Of a DNA stretch of 64,000 nt, positions 42,082 through 51,638 are shown one piece after another. Under the pieces are notes generated by a model. It made no database searches. It was not told the DNA's origin and was given only the letters and a program-made list of their open reading frames with translations. Position 1 is the stretch's first letter; the number at the start of each line of letters is the position of its first letter. The stretch comes from Pedobacter sp. Leaf41 (GTDB taxonomy: Bacteria; Bacteroidota; Bacteroidia; Sphingobacteriales; Sphingobacteriaceae), in NCBI RefSeq assembly GCF_001422545.1, contig NZ_LMLE01000011.1, positions 62,001 to 126,000 on the forward strand. The letters are read 5' to 3'. The position numbers were made by a program, and so were the translations under genes.

Positions 42082-43416
42082 TCATTTCTCTTCCCTAAAC
42101 CTACTAAAGCAAATTAAAGCGATTAAACAGAGTCCAAAACCTACAATTCCATTTAAGCGTAAACCAAAATCATTTCCAGGATCTTTACCATAGATGGTAA
42201 GCATGGCAAAAATGGCAATTCCAAGCGTTTGTCCTAATTTTACAAACAGGTACTTCACTGCAAAGAACATCCCTTCATGATTTTCACCAGTTTCTATAGT
42301 ATCTTTTTGAGCAATATCAGCCAAAATGGCGTTGGGTAAAATCCCTAATGCAGCCAAGGGAAAGGATGCTGAAAGCACTAAAATATAAAGCTGTGTACGC
42401 GGCAAGAGGGGTAGTTTCCCCAGAAAAAAGATGGTTACAAAGATTAAGCATAAAACAAGAAATGCTGAAAGAACAAATGGTTTTTTGCCAATTTTTGCTG
42501 ATCCGAAATTAACAACGGGATAAAAAAGTAAAGAAGCCATCACCATGGCACCCATAAATTTTCCACCTTCTGATTCTGGTAAGCCCAATAAAACTGTACA
42601 GAAGAATAATAATCCGCTTGAGATAATGCTCAAAGCCGTATAAAAAGCAAAATCTGAAACGAGGTAATATTTGAAATTACTGTTTTTAAAGGTATTTTTA
42701 ATGGCAGGCCAAAGTTGAATGTGTGTAGGTTTAGCTACCGAAAAATCTTTTTCGTTAATAAAGAAAACAGGCAATAACATTACCAATCCTGATAAAATAC
42801 ATAAACCCCAAATGGCTATTTGCACAGCCTCGCTTCGGTTTGCAATTGCAAAATGCTGCTGAACCAAATCGGCAAAATTATTGGTGCAGGCAGATAGAAT
42901 AATCCCGATTACAAAGCCTACTTGCTGGTAGCTGGATAATTTCACTTTTTGTCTCGGGGTATTCGTTACCTCAGCCAATAGGGCATTATACGGAATAATG
43001 TAAGTGGTGACTGAAACGAAAAACAAACAAAGTGTTATGGTTAGCCACCAGGCATTGTGTAAACTTTCGCTTTTTTCTATTGGGTAGAAAACTAGTCCGC
43101 AGAAAATGATTGCCGGTATAATCGCCCATTTCATAAATGGCATTCTTCTGCCATTCGGGTTGGTGCTTGCATCGCTTTTAGAAGCAATAAAAGGATCGAA
43201 AACTGCATCAACCAATCTTCCGGAAGCGGCAATAATGGATAGTATGTTGAACAATCCTAAAAAAACAAGTTGCGGTACCAATGGCGGTAAACCAGCGTTA
43301 TTTGGTGGCAGATAAAAATAGGGCAGCATCACAATGATGATATTCGTCATTGTGCTCCAACCAATCATACCGGCGGCGTAAGCAATTTCTTGTTTTAGCG
43401 AGAGTGTTTTATTCAT
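42082..43416 (-). CDS. MFS / GPH-type sugar symporter-like protein
   Basis: The 444-aa protein has about 12 helices and the sequence PFIASKSDASTNPNGRRMPFM in the loop after the second helix. This is the marker of the glycoside-pentoside-hexuronide (MelB-like) group, which carries sugars with H+ or Na+. Substrate unknown. No glycoside hydrolase gene is adjacent. It is followed by a 1.3-kb gene-poor region upstream of its start. Confidence 0.78.
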   Translation of the reverse strand: MNKTLSLKQEIAYAAGMIGWSTMTNIIIVMLPYFYLPPNNAGLPPLVPQLVFLGLFNILSIIAASGRLVDAVFDPFIASKSDASTNPNGRRMPFMKWAIIPAIIFCGLVFYPIEKSESLHNAWWLTITLCLFFVSVTTYIIPYNALLAEVTNTPRQKVKLSSYQQVGFVIGIILSACTNNFADLVQQHFAIANRSEAVQIAIWGLCILSGLVMLLPVFFINEKDFSVAKPTHIQLWPAIKNTFKNSNFKYYLVSDFAFYTALSIISSGLLFFCTVLLGLPESEGGKFMGAMVMASLLFYPVVNFGSAKIGKKPFVLSAFLVLCLIFVTIFFLGKLPLLPRTQLYILVLSASFPLAALGILPNAILADIAQKDTIETGENHEGMFFAVKYLFVKLGQTLGIAIFAMLTIYGKDPGNDFGLRLNGIVGFGLCLIALICFSRFREEK

Positions 43417-43895
43417 TAATTTGGTTAAAACTAGATTATTTATTCGTTATTTCCCTACGCTCCAGCAGAAATGACGATTTATTTCCTATTCACTAGAATA
43501 GGTTTCTATTATGCAGGGTAACTTAATTATTTTATGGTAAAGCACCAAAAAAATCCTTTAATAAAGGTTTTAAAATCACATTTATACGGGATGGAGCAGA
43601 AGTAATTTTTAGGTGCCGCTACCTTGAAAAAGCTGTCATTCTTTTCGCCTCTTGTACGGTTGCTTTTCTTCACATTCCATAATAGCATCATAGTAGCTTC
43701 GGGAAAGAAACCTACCATTTCCGTATCCTGCTCGCGAAACCTTTACCTGTTGTAGTCCTTATCCTTACCTAATAGCACCTATAGCGCACCATGCAAGCGC
43801 CACGCTAGGATGCGAATTCTTCTGCCTAAACTAAGGTATTCATAAAGCAGACCTGAAGCATGCCGGGAGCAGGGTGCAGGCAGGTCTGGCTAAAA

Positions 43896-43939
43896 GGTGG
43901 ATATAAGGTGGATATACGGTGGACTAAAGGTGGACTTGA
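43896..43939. repeat. Four 11-bp tandem repeats GGTGGAYWWAN
   Basis: GGTGG starts at 43896, 43907, 43918 and 43929, an exact 11-bp period (about one helical turn). The tails vary (ATATAA, ATATAC, ACTAAA, ACTTGA). Confidence 0.75.
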
Positions 43940-44596
43940 AACCAAATTTAAATGATTAAAGAGCAGAAATTTGCTGTAGTGGATTGATCAATCTCTTGAT
44001 TACACTAATATAAATAATTATGGACACATTAAATGGGATTATTCGATTTCCGTATTTTAATATGAGCTTTTTGCGATGTTCGTCATATTGATCGTATCGG
44101 AGAGATCTTTGAAACCAGTTTAATCTAACCAGTATGTCATCCTGAGCTTGTCGAAGGATCTTTTTCGCCTAATGGGCGGCGGCCTCTTACCTTTTTTCAG
44201 TAGTTTTATTTTGGCTTTGGCCTTCAAGCTTGCTTCGCAGGTTTCTTGACAAAAAGGTAACCAAAAGTCAAGGCTTGCAGCTGATGTTGGCTATCCTCAT
44301 CGAACCTTCCATTGCGGCAATGCAAGGATTCCGACGAAGGGTTGGAACAGAACCCGTTGCCTTGTGCTGGGTAGTCGAATGTTATTGCACAAGTTTCAAC
44401 GGTATATCCTTCCATCAGCTCCAATGCCGGGGAGCAGAATGGCTATAGCGAGCGCCTGTTTCTGAGCGTAGTCGAAGGATCTCTTTTCAGTTATTCTTTT
44501 CCCCTCATGGGCGGCGGCCGCTTAATTTTTGTTTGTCAAAAATCAACAAAAACCGAGTCCTACTGCAATCTCCTGTGGTACCATTTTATAAAATGA

Positions 44597-44626
44597 GATT
44601 GCTTCCTGCCTCGCAAGGACGACCGT
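44597..44626. repeat. Dispersed repeat arm shared with the leuS downstream array
   Basis: ATTGCTTCCTGCCTCGCAAG and the following GACGACCGTT match the right arm plus flank of the repeat at 39948-39976, with two mismatches. It is a REP-like dispersed element. Confidence 0.65.
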
Positions 44627-44756
44627 TCTTAACATCATAATATTGATTTTATACACTAAATTACCACCAGAGTGACAGAAGTTTTAAAAAAAAATTAACG
44701 TATGGACGGACCTTTAAAACTGACAAGCACAATAGTTACCTTTCAAATATTTTAAA

Positions 44757-46094
44757 TTATTTCTTGTTGAACAATCTCGATATAAAATAAATTGCTAAAA
44801 ATCCTATAAAAATATAAAGTCCATTTAATGCAACATTTGGGTCATCAGCATAAATGCTAAACGCTACAAAAGTATAGGCAGCAATAAATATGATGGGCAA
44901 AACAGGATATAATGGAACAGTATAAATGGTTTCCTTATCCAGATTTGCAGTTCGCTTTCGAAGGATAAAAATCGTTGCTGCAGAACTTGCCATACTTATG
45001 CTTTCAAGAAAAATAGTGTAGTTTAAAATCTTATCGAATGTTTTTGCATAAAAAATGATCACCACTGCCACCACTGTAAAAATGGTTAAGCTCCAGGTAA
45101 TCACCTCTGTTTTTTTGTTCATCTTACTAAAAAAGCGTGGCAAAGCTCCTTCTTCACCCATGGCAAACATTGCCCTCGGGTTGCTTAGCAGGTTTACATT
45201 TACATAACCCATCACGGAAATGAAAATGATAACCGAAAGCATTTTGAAACCCGCCGGGCCAAATATTTTCGAAGCCAAAATTGCTGCAATACTTTCTGCG
45301 GTTTTTAGTTCTTCAAAACCGATAACTTTAACATAAACATAGTTAAGGATCAGGTAAAGTGCTACGATTATGGTTAAGCCGATGATAATAGATCGCGGAA
45401 TGATTTTCTTCGCATCTTTCACTTCGCCACCAAAGTTAATGGTTTGTGCATATCCAGCGTATGAAAATGAAACCGCTATGAGGCAAAGTCCTAAAGCCTT
45501 TCCGTAATCTTGCCAACTTGGTAAAGCACTATTGCTCGTTTTGAAGACAGGAGCAATATCCTGAGTTTGTCCGCCAAAAAATACCGCACAAATTAAGGTT
45601 AAGATTAAGCCGATTTTGATAACTGTTAAAACATTTTGAGTTTTAGAACTGGCTTTTAAGCCGAGCAGGTTAATGAGGTAAAATATTAAAATAGTGGCGA
45701 TGGCAATGGCTACACGATAAGTTTCATTTTGCATTTCGGCTGGTAAAACAATTTTGCTTAAGTATTCTGCACCAATTATTGAGATTGCAGCAACCGATGC
45801 AGCACTGGAGATAAGCACAATGCAATTGATAGCGAATGCAATTGAAGGATGATAGGCTTGCGAGAAAATTTTGTAATAGCCACCGGTTACCGGGTAACGG
45901 GAACCGATTTCGGCATAAGTTAATGCACCACAAAAGGCTACAAAACCGCCAATGAACCAAGCCAGATAAAATAACTCGGGAATTTGCGCTTTTGCAGCCA
46001 CGTTTACAGGCGTTCGGAAGATACCCATTCCGATTACCAGGCTAACCACAATCATGGATAAATCGAAGAGCGAAAGTTGCTTTTTTTGTTGCAT
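44757..46094 (-). CDS. APC-family amino acid permease
   Basis: The 445-aa protein has about 12 hydrophobic helices and the APC-type start of TM1, VIGMGIFRTP (glycine-rich break), with YAEIGSRYPVTGGYY after TM2. It resembles L-type amino acid exchangers and permeases; the substrate is unknown. It is a single gene divergent from parE, with a 360-bp gap. Confidence 0.85.
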   Translation of the reverse strand: MQQKKQLSLFDLSMIVVSLVIGMGIFRTPVNVAAKAQIPELFYLAWFIGGFVAFCGALTYAEIGSRYPVTGGYYKIFSQAYHPSIAFAINCIVLISSAASVAAISIIGAEYLSKIVLPAEMQNETYRVAIAIATILIFYLINLLGLKASSKTQNVLTVIKIGLILTLICAVFFGGQTQDIAPVFKTSNSALPSWQDYGKALGLCLIAVSFSYAGYAQTINFGGEVKDAKKIIPRSIIIGLTIIVALYLILNYVYVKVIGFEELKTAESIAAILASKIFGPAGFKMLSVIIFISVMGYVNVNLLSNPRAMFAMGEEGALPRFFSKMNKKTEVITWSLTIFTVVAVVIIFYAKTFDKILNYTIFLESISMASSAATIFILRKRTANLDKETIYTVPLYPVLPIIFIAAYTFVAFSIYADDPNVALNGLYIFIGFLAIYFISRLFNKK

Positions 46095-46457
46095 TAGTGA
46101 GTAATAAAATAATGGGGTGAAGATAGGTAAATAGGCTGGATAGAGGATGTATGATTTGAGATGTGAAAATGGATTAAAGTGTTCACCTATTATTCATTTT
46201 AATTCCTAAATTTTAGTCTTTTGTTTTGTTGAAATTTTCTTTTGCTAGCCTCGCAGAATAAATCTATTATTGTATAATAATTTTTGCTATTAGAGATTTG
46301 CGAAGTCAAACAACGTTTACTTCGTAAAAACTCAATATCAAATCATCCCTAAATACTTATCATGTTGACTGTTAAAGCTTGCTCCGACACATCCCTCGGT
46401 ATGGCTGCTTTGCATTAGTGCAAAGTTCAATCAATCTGGTAACAAATAACAAAATTT
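46095..46457. other. Divergent intergenic region between permease and parE
   Basis: No gene. It must contain the parE promoter and the permease promoter. A perfect palindrome at 46408-46425 is the only distinct element. Confidence 0.4.
46408..46425. promoter_or_regulatory. Palindrome CTTTGCA-ttag-TGCAAAG upstream of parE
   Basis: Seven-bp arms with a 4-nt spacer, ending 32 bp before the parE ATG. It could be an operator or a small hairpin in the leader. No matching regulator is known from the window. Confidence 0.4.
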
Positions 46458-48326
46458 ATGGCAGAAGTAATTTATAACGACGACAGCATTCGCTCATTAG
46501 ACTGGAAAGAACACATCAGACTACGCCCCGGTATGTATATTGGTAAGCTTGGTGATGGCTCTGCGCAAGATGATGGTATTTATGTTTTATTGAAGGAAAT
46601 TGTCGATAACTCGATTGATGAGTTTGTGATGGGAACCGGAAAAACCATCGAAATTACAGTTTCTGAGCAAAAAATAAACGTCCGCGATTATGGACGTGGC
46701 ATTCCACTTGGGAAAGTTATAGATTGTGTAAGCAAGATTAATACTGGCGGAAAATACGATAGTAACGCCTTTCAAAAATCGGTTGGTTTAAATGGTGTGG
46801 GTACAAAAGCAGTGAATGCTTTATCTACCAGTTTTACTGTACAATCATACCGTGATGGGAAAACTAAAAAAGTAGAATTTTCTAAGGGAGAGATTGTAAA
46901 TGAACAACCTGTTATTGATACTACTCAGCGAAACGGTACTGCCATAACGTTTTATCCTGATGAAACCATTTTCAGAAATTACCACTACATTCCCGACTTC
47001 GTGGAGAGCATGGTTTGGAATTATGTGTTTCTTAACACGGGTTTAACCATCAATTTCAATAACCAGAAATATTTTTCAGAGAGAGGTCTTTATGATTTGC
47101 TTTCTAAGTTTAATAAGCCTGAAGAAATCCGTTACCCGATTATTCACATGATTGGTAACGATATCGAAATTGCCATGACACATGGTCAGCAATACGGAGA
47201 AGATTACCACTCGTTTGTAAACGGGCAACATACTACACAAGGTGGAACGCACCAGGCTGCTTTTAGAGCTGCGGTGGTAAAAACCGTCAGAGAGTTTTTC
47301 AAAAAGGAATTCGATGCTGCCGATGTTCGTTCATCAATTATTGCGGCAATTTCCGTTCGTGTGCAGGAACCGGTTTTCGAATCGCAAACCAAAACGAAGT
47401 TAGGCTCTCAAAATATGGGGCCTGAAGGACCTTCAGTAGCAACATTTATCAATGATTTTGTTAAAAAAGAACTTGATGATTATCTACACAAAAATCCGGA
47501 TGTAGCAGATGCGCTCTTAAAAAGAATCAATCAATCGGAAAGAGAGCGAAAAGATATTGCCGGAATCAAAAAGCTGGCAAACGACAGAGCCAAAAAAGCC
47601 TCACTTCATAATAAAAAGCTTCGCGATTGTAAGGTACATTTCAATTCTACACATGAGAAGCGATATGAAACTACCTTATTTATCACTGAAGGAGATTCGG
47701 CTTCGGGTTCGATTACAAAATCCCGTGATGTAGATTGCCAAGCCGTTTTCAGCTTGAAGGGTAAACCGCTTAACTGTTATGAACTAACCAAAAAGGTGGT
47801 TTATGAGAACGAAGAGTTTAACCTGTTACAACATGCTTTAAATATTGAAGACGGTCTAGAAGGTTTGCATTACAACAACATCGTTATCGCTACTGATGCG
47901 GATGTGGATGGCATGCACATCAGATTGTTAATGATGACTTTCTTTCTCCAGTTTTTCCCTGATTTAGTAAAAGCAGGACATGTTTACATTTTACAAACCC
48001 CATTGTTTAGGGTTCGAAATAAAAAAGAAACCATTTATTGTTATAGTGATGAAGAGCGCCGAAATGCTATCGAAAAATTAGGAAATAAACCTGAAATAAC
48101 CCGTTTTAAAGGGTTAGGAGAAATCTCTCCTGATGAATTTGGTTTGTTTATTGGAAAAGATATCAGGCTAGATCCTGTTATTTTGAAAGATCAGACCATT
48201 AAAAGTTTGCTAGAATATTATATGGGCAAAAACACTCCCGATAGGCAGCAACACATCATTAGAAATCTACGTGTAGAAAAAGACGAGGTACAGGAAGAAC
48301 CTAAAATTATTGATGAAGTAGCATAA
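46458..48326 (+). CDS. parE: DNA topoisomerase IV subunit B
   Basis: The 622-aa GHKL-ATPase/TOPRIM protein has RPGMYIGKLG, the ATP-binding Asn/Asp region EIVDNSIDEF, GxGxG-like GLNGVGTKAVNAL, the transducer domain and the TOPRIM region FITEGDSASGS with TDADVDGMHI. It decatenates daughter chromosomes with ParC. GyrB is longer and has a different middle, so ParE is preferred. Its partner gene begins at 62068, 13.7 kb downstream, instead of adjacent. Confidence 0.9.
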   Translation: MAEVIYNDDSIRSLDWKEHIRLRPGMYIGKLGDGSAQDDGIYVLLKEIVDNSIDEFVMGTGKTIEITVSEQKINVRDYGRGIPLGKVIDCVSKINTGGKYDSNAFQKSVGLNGVGTKAVNALSTSFTVQSYRDGKTKKVEFSKGEIVNEQPVIDTTQRNGTAITFYPDETIFRNYHYIPDFVESMVWNYVFLNTGLTINFNNQKYFSERGLYDLLSKFNKPEEIRYPIIHMIGNDIEIAMTHGQQYGEDYHSFVNGQHTTQGGTHQAAFRAAVVKTVREFFKKEFDAADVRSSIIAAISVRVQEPVFESQTKTKLGSQNMGPEGPSVATFINDFVKKELDDYLHKNPDVADALLKRINQSERERKDIAGIKKLANDRAKKASLHNKKLRDCKVHFNSTHEKRYETTLFITEGDSASGSITKSRDVDCQAVFSLKGKPLNCYELTKKVVYENEEFNLLQHALNIEDGLEGLHYNNIVIATDADVDGMHIRLLMMTFFLQFFPDLVKAGHVYILQTPLFRVRNKKETIYCYSDEERRNAIEKLGNKPEITRFKGLGEISPDEFGLFIGKDIRLDPVILKDQTIKSLLEYYMGKNTPDRQQHIIRNLRVEKDEVQEEPKIIDEVA

Positions 48327-48368
48327 AATTCGGCGTTGATGTAATCGCAAAAATTAAATCAACGCAAA

Positions 48369-50513
48369 TTGAAGCCCACTAAAAGTTCAGCAGGAAAATA
48401 TTTAATAGTCGTATTTCTAATCTTAGTCATTTTCGGAATAACAGCAAGTTTATTCGTTAATTTCTCTAAAATACCACTCTTAAAATCGGTAAATAAAATT
48501 GCTCAGGTACAAAGTGATTTTACAAAACTAGATAGCTGTATTTTTAAATTATACAATGCAGAAAATAGCTGTAGAATGTATGTTGTTAGTGGAGAGAGAA
48601 GTTATTACAAGCAGTTCGTAAAAGAGATTAAGGAAATTTCCTTAATCATGGATGCCATTGAGCAACAAAACAATAGCGAAAAAGCTTTCAATTCTGCTAA
48701 CTTTGATCAACTCATTCTTCAAAAAAAGCTTCGTACCGCCCAATTTATTCAGCTCAAAAGGCTTTCTGATAGCTTAATTAACTTTTCAGTTGAGGTAGAT
48801 AAAGACGTAGAGAAGATAAATCCCCAAAGCAAGCTTTTTACCGCAAGGCAATTCAAAAGTATTATAAAAATTGATACGATAAAACCAAGTGTTGCCGCAC
48901 AGCCAAAAAAGAAATTTTTCGGACGAATTATTGCCGCCATAAACGATAAGGCTAAAAATGGTATCGACAGTTCTAAATCAACATTTATTAAAACCATTAT
49001 TACGGCCGATACCTCCTCACTCAATTTGGCATATAACAAATTGCAACTTAAAGCCATTAACGATTATTATTTAAAACTTTATCGTACCAATAAAAAACTT
49101 AAAGACAAGGAGAAACAGTTGCTCGATGTAAATCACCTTTTGATTTCGACAATTGTTGATGGGCTGAAGAAATATAAATCCACAGAAAAGGATTATTATT
49201 CGTCTGTACAACAGGCTATTAGTGTAACAGCGTTCAGCACGGTAGAAAACCTGGATAAATTTACCTGGGTTTTACTTGCTTTGGCAGGCGGCTTACTGCT
49301 TTTCGTTTTTTCCATGGTTTATAAATTTTATAAAAATGAAACGGCACTAATTGATTATGGCAATAAGGCCGCATTATATGCACTTTCGAAAAGTAGGTTT
49401 CTGGCCAATATGAGCCACGAGATCAGAACCCCGCTGAACTCAATTGTTGGTTTCTCTGAACAGCTAACTCAGGTAGAACTACCAGCCGAACAGAAGGAGC
49501 AGGTTGGCGCCATCAGAAATTCGTCTGTAATGCTACTTGATGTGGTGAACGATATACTTGATTTTTCAAAATATGAAACAGGAAAAGTTACTTTAGAAAG
49601 TGTTCCATTTTCTCCCTTCGTGGCCATTCAAGATGTTTTTGATAGCATGAAAATCCAAGCTGATAAAAAGAAAATCGGCTTTGTTATGAATATGGATATT
49701 GATAAAAACCTGTACATTTTGGGCGATCCGTTGAGGTTGAAGCAGGTAGTAATGAATTTATTAAGCAATGCAATTAAATTTACGGCAGAAGGAAAAGTAA
49801 GTTTAAACGCAAGCCTTGAGCATCTTGAAAGAAATAATACCAGCTTAAAGGTTAGTATTGTTGATACGGGGATGGGTATAAACCCAGTTGACCAAAAAAT
49901 TATTTTCGATGAGTTTGCACAGGTATATTATGCCTCTACTAAAAAAAAGCAACAGGGTACAGGGCTTGGTTTAGCCATTTGCAAAAAAATTGTGGAGTTT
50001 CAGGGTGGAACTATCGATGTAAAAAGTGTTGAACGAAAAGGTTCTACTTTTTCATTTGAGTTGCCGTATCAAATTACTAATAAACCCGTTAGCCAAGATT
50101 TACCCGTTTCTAACTGGGAAGTTGAACTTCAAATTTTAGCTGGTAAAAGGGTACTTCTCGCCGATGATAACATGCTGAACATTTTGCTTGCCAGTACCAT
50201 CCTAAAAAAATATAAAGTAGCTTTTGATGCCGCCTATAATGGGAAGGAAGCCTTAGAGTTATTTAATGAAAATGATTACGATTTGGTATTAACAGATATC
50301 CAAATGCCTGAAATGGGAGGAATAGAACTCACTCAAAAAATTAGAAGCTGCGAAGACATGAACAAAAGATCCGTATCAATATTGGGTGTTACGGCAAATG
50401 TAATGCAGGAAGATCGCAAAAAGTACCTCGCTTCTGGCATGGATGAGTTGGTGCTCAAACCGTTTTTAGAGCAGGAATTATTAGAGAAAATCCTGAAATT
50501 TATTCGCAAATAA
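48369..50513 (+). CDS. Hybrid sensor histidine kinase / response regulator
   Basis: The 714-aa protein has TM1 (about 11-32), a periplasmic helical region (33-300) with coiled-coil character, and TM2 (301-320). A HisKA domain (SHEIRTPLNS, His350), HATPase with NLLSNAIKF and GTGLGLAIC, and a C-terminal receiver domain (acidic pocket D599/D600, phospho-acceptor D643 in VLTDIQMPEMG) follow. No DNA-binding output domain is attached and no response regulator lies adjacent, so output is probably through a phosphorelay. The start is TTG. The gene follows parE by 42 bp. The periplasmic ligand is unknown. Confidence 0.9.
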   Translation: MKPTKSSAGKYLIVVFLILVIFGITASLFVNFSKIPLLKSVNKIAQVQSDFTKLDSCIFKLYNAENSCRMYVVSGERSYYKQFVKEIKEISLIMDAIEQQNNSEKAFNSANFDQLILQKKLRTAQFIQLKRLSDSLINFSVEVDKDVEKINPQSKLFTARQFKSIIKIDTIKPSVAAQPKKKFFGRIIAAINDKAKNGIDSSKSTFIKTIITADTSSLNLAYNKLQLKAINDYYLKLYRTNKKLKDKEKQLLDVNHLLISTIVDGLKKYKSTEKDYYSSVQQAISVTAFSTVENLDKFTWVLLALAGGLLLFVFSMVYKFYKNETALIDYGNKAALYALSKSRFLANMSHEIRTPLNSIVGFSEQLTQVELPAEQKEQVGAIRNSSVMLLDVVNDILDFSKYETGKVTLESVPFSPFVAIQDVFDSMKIQADKKKIGFVMNMDIDKNLYILGDPLRLKQVVMNLLSNAIKFTAEGKVSLNASLEHLERNNTSLKVSIVDTGMGINPVDQKIIFDEFAQVYYASTKKKQQGTGLGLAICKKIVEFQGGTIDVKSVERKGSTFSFELPYQITNKPVSQDLPVSNWEVELQILAGKRVLLADDNMLNILLASTILKKYKVAFDAAYNGKEALELFNENDYDLVLTDIQMPEMGGIELTQKIRSCEDMNKRSVSILGVTANVMQEDRKKYLASGMDELVLKPFLEQELLEKILKFIRK

Positions 50514-50541
50514 CAAACAAATTCTATCAAAGAAGATTTTT

Positions 50542-50607
50542 ACTAAAGACTAAAGACTAAAGACTAAAGACTAAAGACTAAAGATTAAAGACTAAAGACT
50601 AAAGACT
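50542..50607. repeat. Heptamer array (ACTAAAG)n at the 3' end of the YihY-family gene
   Basis: About nine copies of ACTAAAG (one reads ATTAAAG) lie between the kinase gene and the YihY gene. The TAG stop of the YihY-family gene (50599-50601) and its last two codons lie inside the array. A change in copy number would move the stop by 7 bp units. Confidence 0.85.
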
Positions 50608-51630
50608 TTTCTTTTCCGGTTCATCAACTGTATCTTCAGGGTGTTGGGGAGGCAGTATATCCACCTTTTTTTCTACTATGGTAATTTTTGTAAAAACAGC
50701 ATATTTACTAGGTGCAATTCCGCCATCATATTTTTCGGCGTAAGCCTGGGTAAATTCTGCACCAAAATATAAAATAATAGAGGTATAGTAGATCCAAAGC
50801 AAAATTACAATAATTGAACTTGCAGCCCCGAATGCAGAGCCCGGATTCCCTTTTTCGATATATATGCCGATTAAATATTTACCTAAACTGAAGAGTACTG
50901 CAGTAAATAATGCGCCGATAATAGCCGATTTCCATTTAATGATCACATCTGGTAAAACCTTGAAAATTACCGTAAATACTGCGGTTACCGCGGCCAAAGT
51001 AATCACGTTATTCAAAATGTAGATGATCAATGCCATGGTATCATCAGCTACAGGAACAACCTTATCTATTTCGGTTTTTGATAACAATGAAATAAGTTTA
51101 TCCCCCAAGCCCACTACCACGCTATTTACAACTAATGAAACCAGTAATAAAAATCCCATCGAAACGATTAAAGAAAAGGAGAGTAGCCTGTTGGTAATCA
51201 TTTTCAGCCAGCCTTTTTTCGGAATCGCTTTTACCTTCCAGATCATATTGATACTGTCTTGAATTTCAATAAATATAGCTGTTGATCCAACAATTAAGGT
51301 TGCAATTCCTATGATTAGTCCTAATGTAGATTGACCGCTTTTGTTAGCATGTTCAACAAAGCCCTGAATTTGCATCGCCGCATCGGGCCCAACCATATCA
51401 TTTACTTGTGCAAAAAACTTATTCCTGGTTTCTGTATTCATTTTATCTCCGAAAAATAAGGTTGCGGCAGATAAAACAATGATGATTAGTGGGGTAAGGG
51501 AGAAAATGGTATAATATGCTAAAGAAGCACTTAATTTAGTAATTCTATCTTCAGCAAAACCCTTCCCAGCTGCTATAAAAAGATGATAAAGTGCAATAAA
51601 AAACTGTTTGATTTTTTTGATTAATCTCAT
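50599..51630 (-). CDS. YihY/virulence factor BrkB family membrane protein
   Basis: The 343-aa protein has six hydrophobic helices and YYTIFSLTPLIIIVLSAA, typical of the BrkB/YihY fold. A C-terminal cytosolic tail of about 45 residues ends EPEKKSL. The family was first thought to be RNase BN and its role is still unclear; it is linked to transport or envelope functions. It is followed by a short gap to the OMP85 gene on the same strand. The extreme C terminus is encoded by a heptamer repeat. Confidence 0.85.
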   Translation of the reverse strand: MRLIKKIKQFFIALYHLFIAAGKGFAEDRITKLSASLAYYTIFSLTPLIIIVLSAATLFFGDKMNTETRNKFFAQVNDMVGPDAAMQIQGFVEHANKSGQSTLGLIIGIATLIVGSTAIFIEIQDSINMIWKVKAIPKKGWLKMITNRLLSFSLIVSMGFLLLVSLVVNSVVVGLGDKLISLLSKTEIDKVVPVADDTMALIIYILNNVITLAAVTAVFTVIFKVLPDVIIKWKSAIIGALFTAVLFSLGKYLIGIYIEKGNPGSAFGAASSIIVILLWIYYTSIILYFGAEFTQAYAEKYDGGIAPSKYAVFTKITIVEKKVDILPPQHPEDTVDEPEKKSL

Positions 51631-51638
51631 TTAAAAAG

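Larger units (their letters stand above)
43417..44756. other. 1.3-kb gene-poor region rich in dispersed repeats
   Basis: No convincing gene is present on either strand; the longest frames (63-72 aa) overlap each other and lack coding character. One frame, 43527-43718 on the minus strand, reads like a small basic protein (VKKSNRTRGEKND...), but its status is unclear. The region holds an 11-bp tandem repeat at 43896-43939 and two GTCGAAGGATCT copies (near 44150 and 44472). It also holds two GGGCGGCGGCC copies (near 44174 and 44510) and a copy of the leuS-repeat arm at 44597-44626. Confidence 0.6.

Noticed and set aside
44224..44448. Overlapping 66- and 72-aa frames on both strands
   Set aside because: They overlap each other on opposite strands inside a repeat-rich region and resemble no protein.
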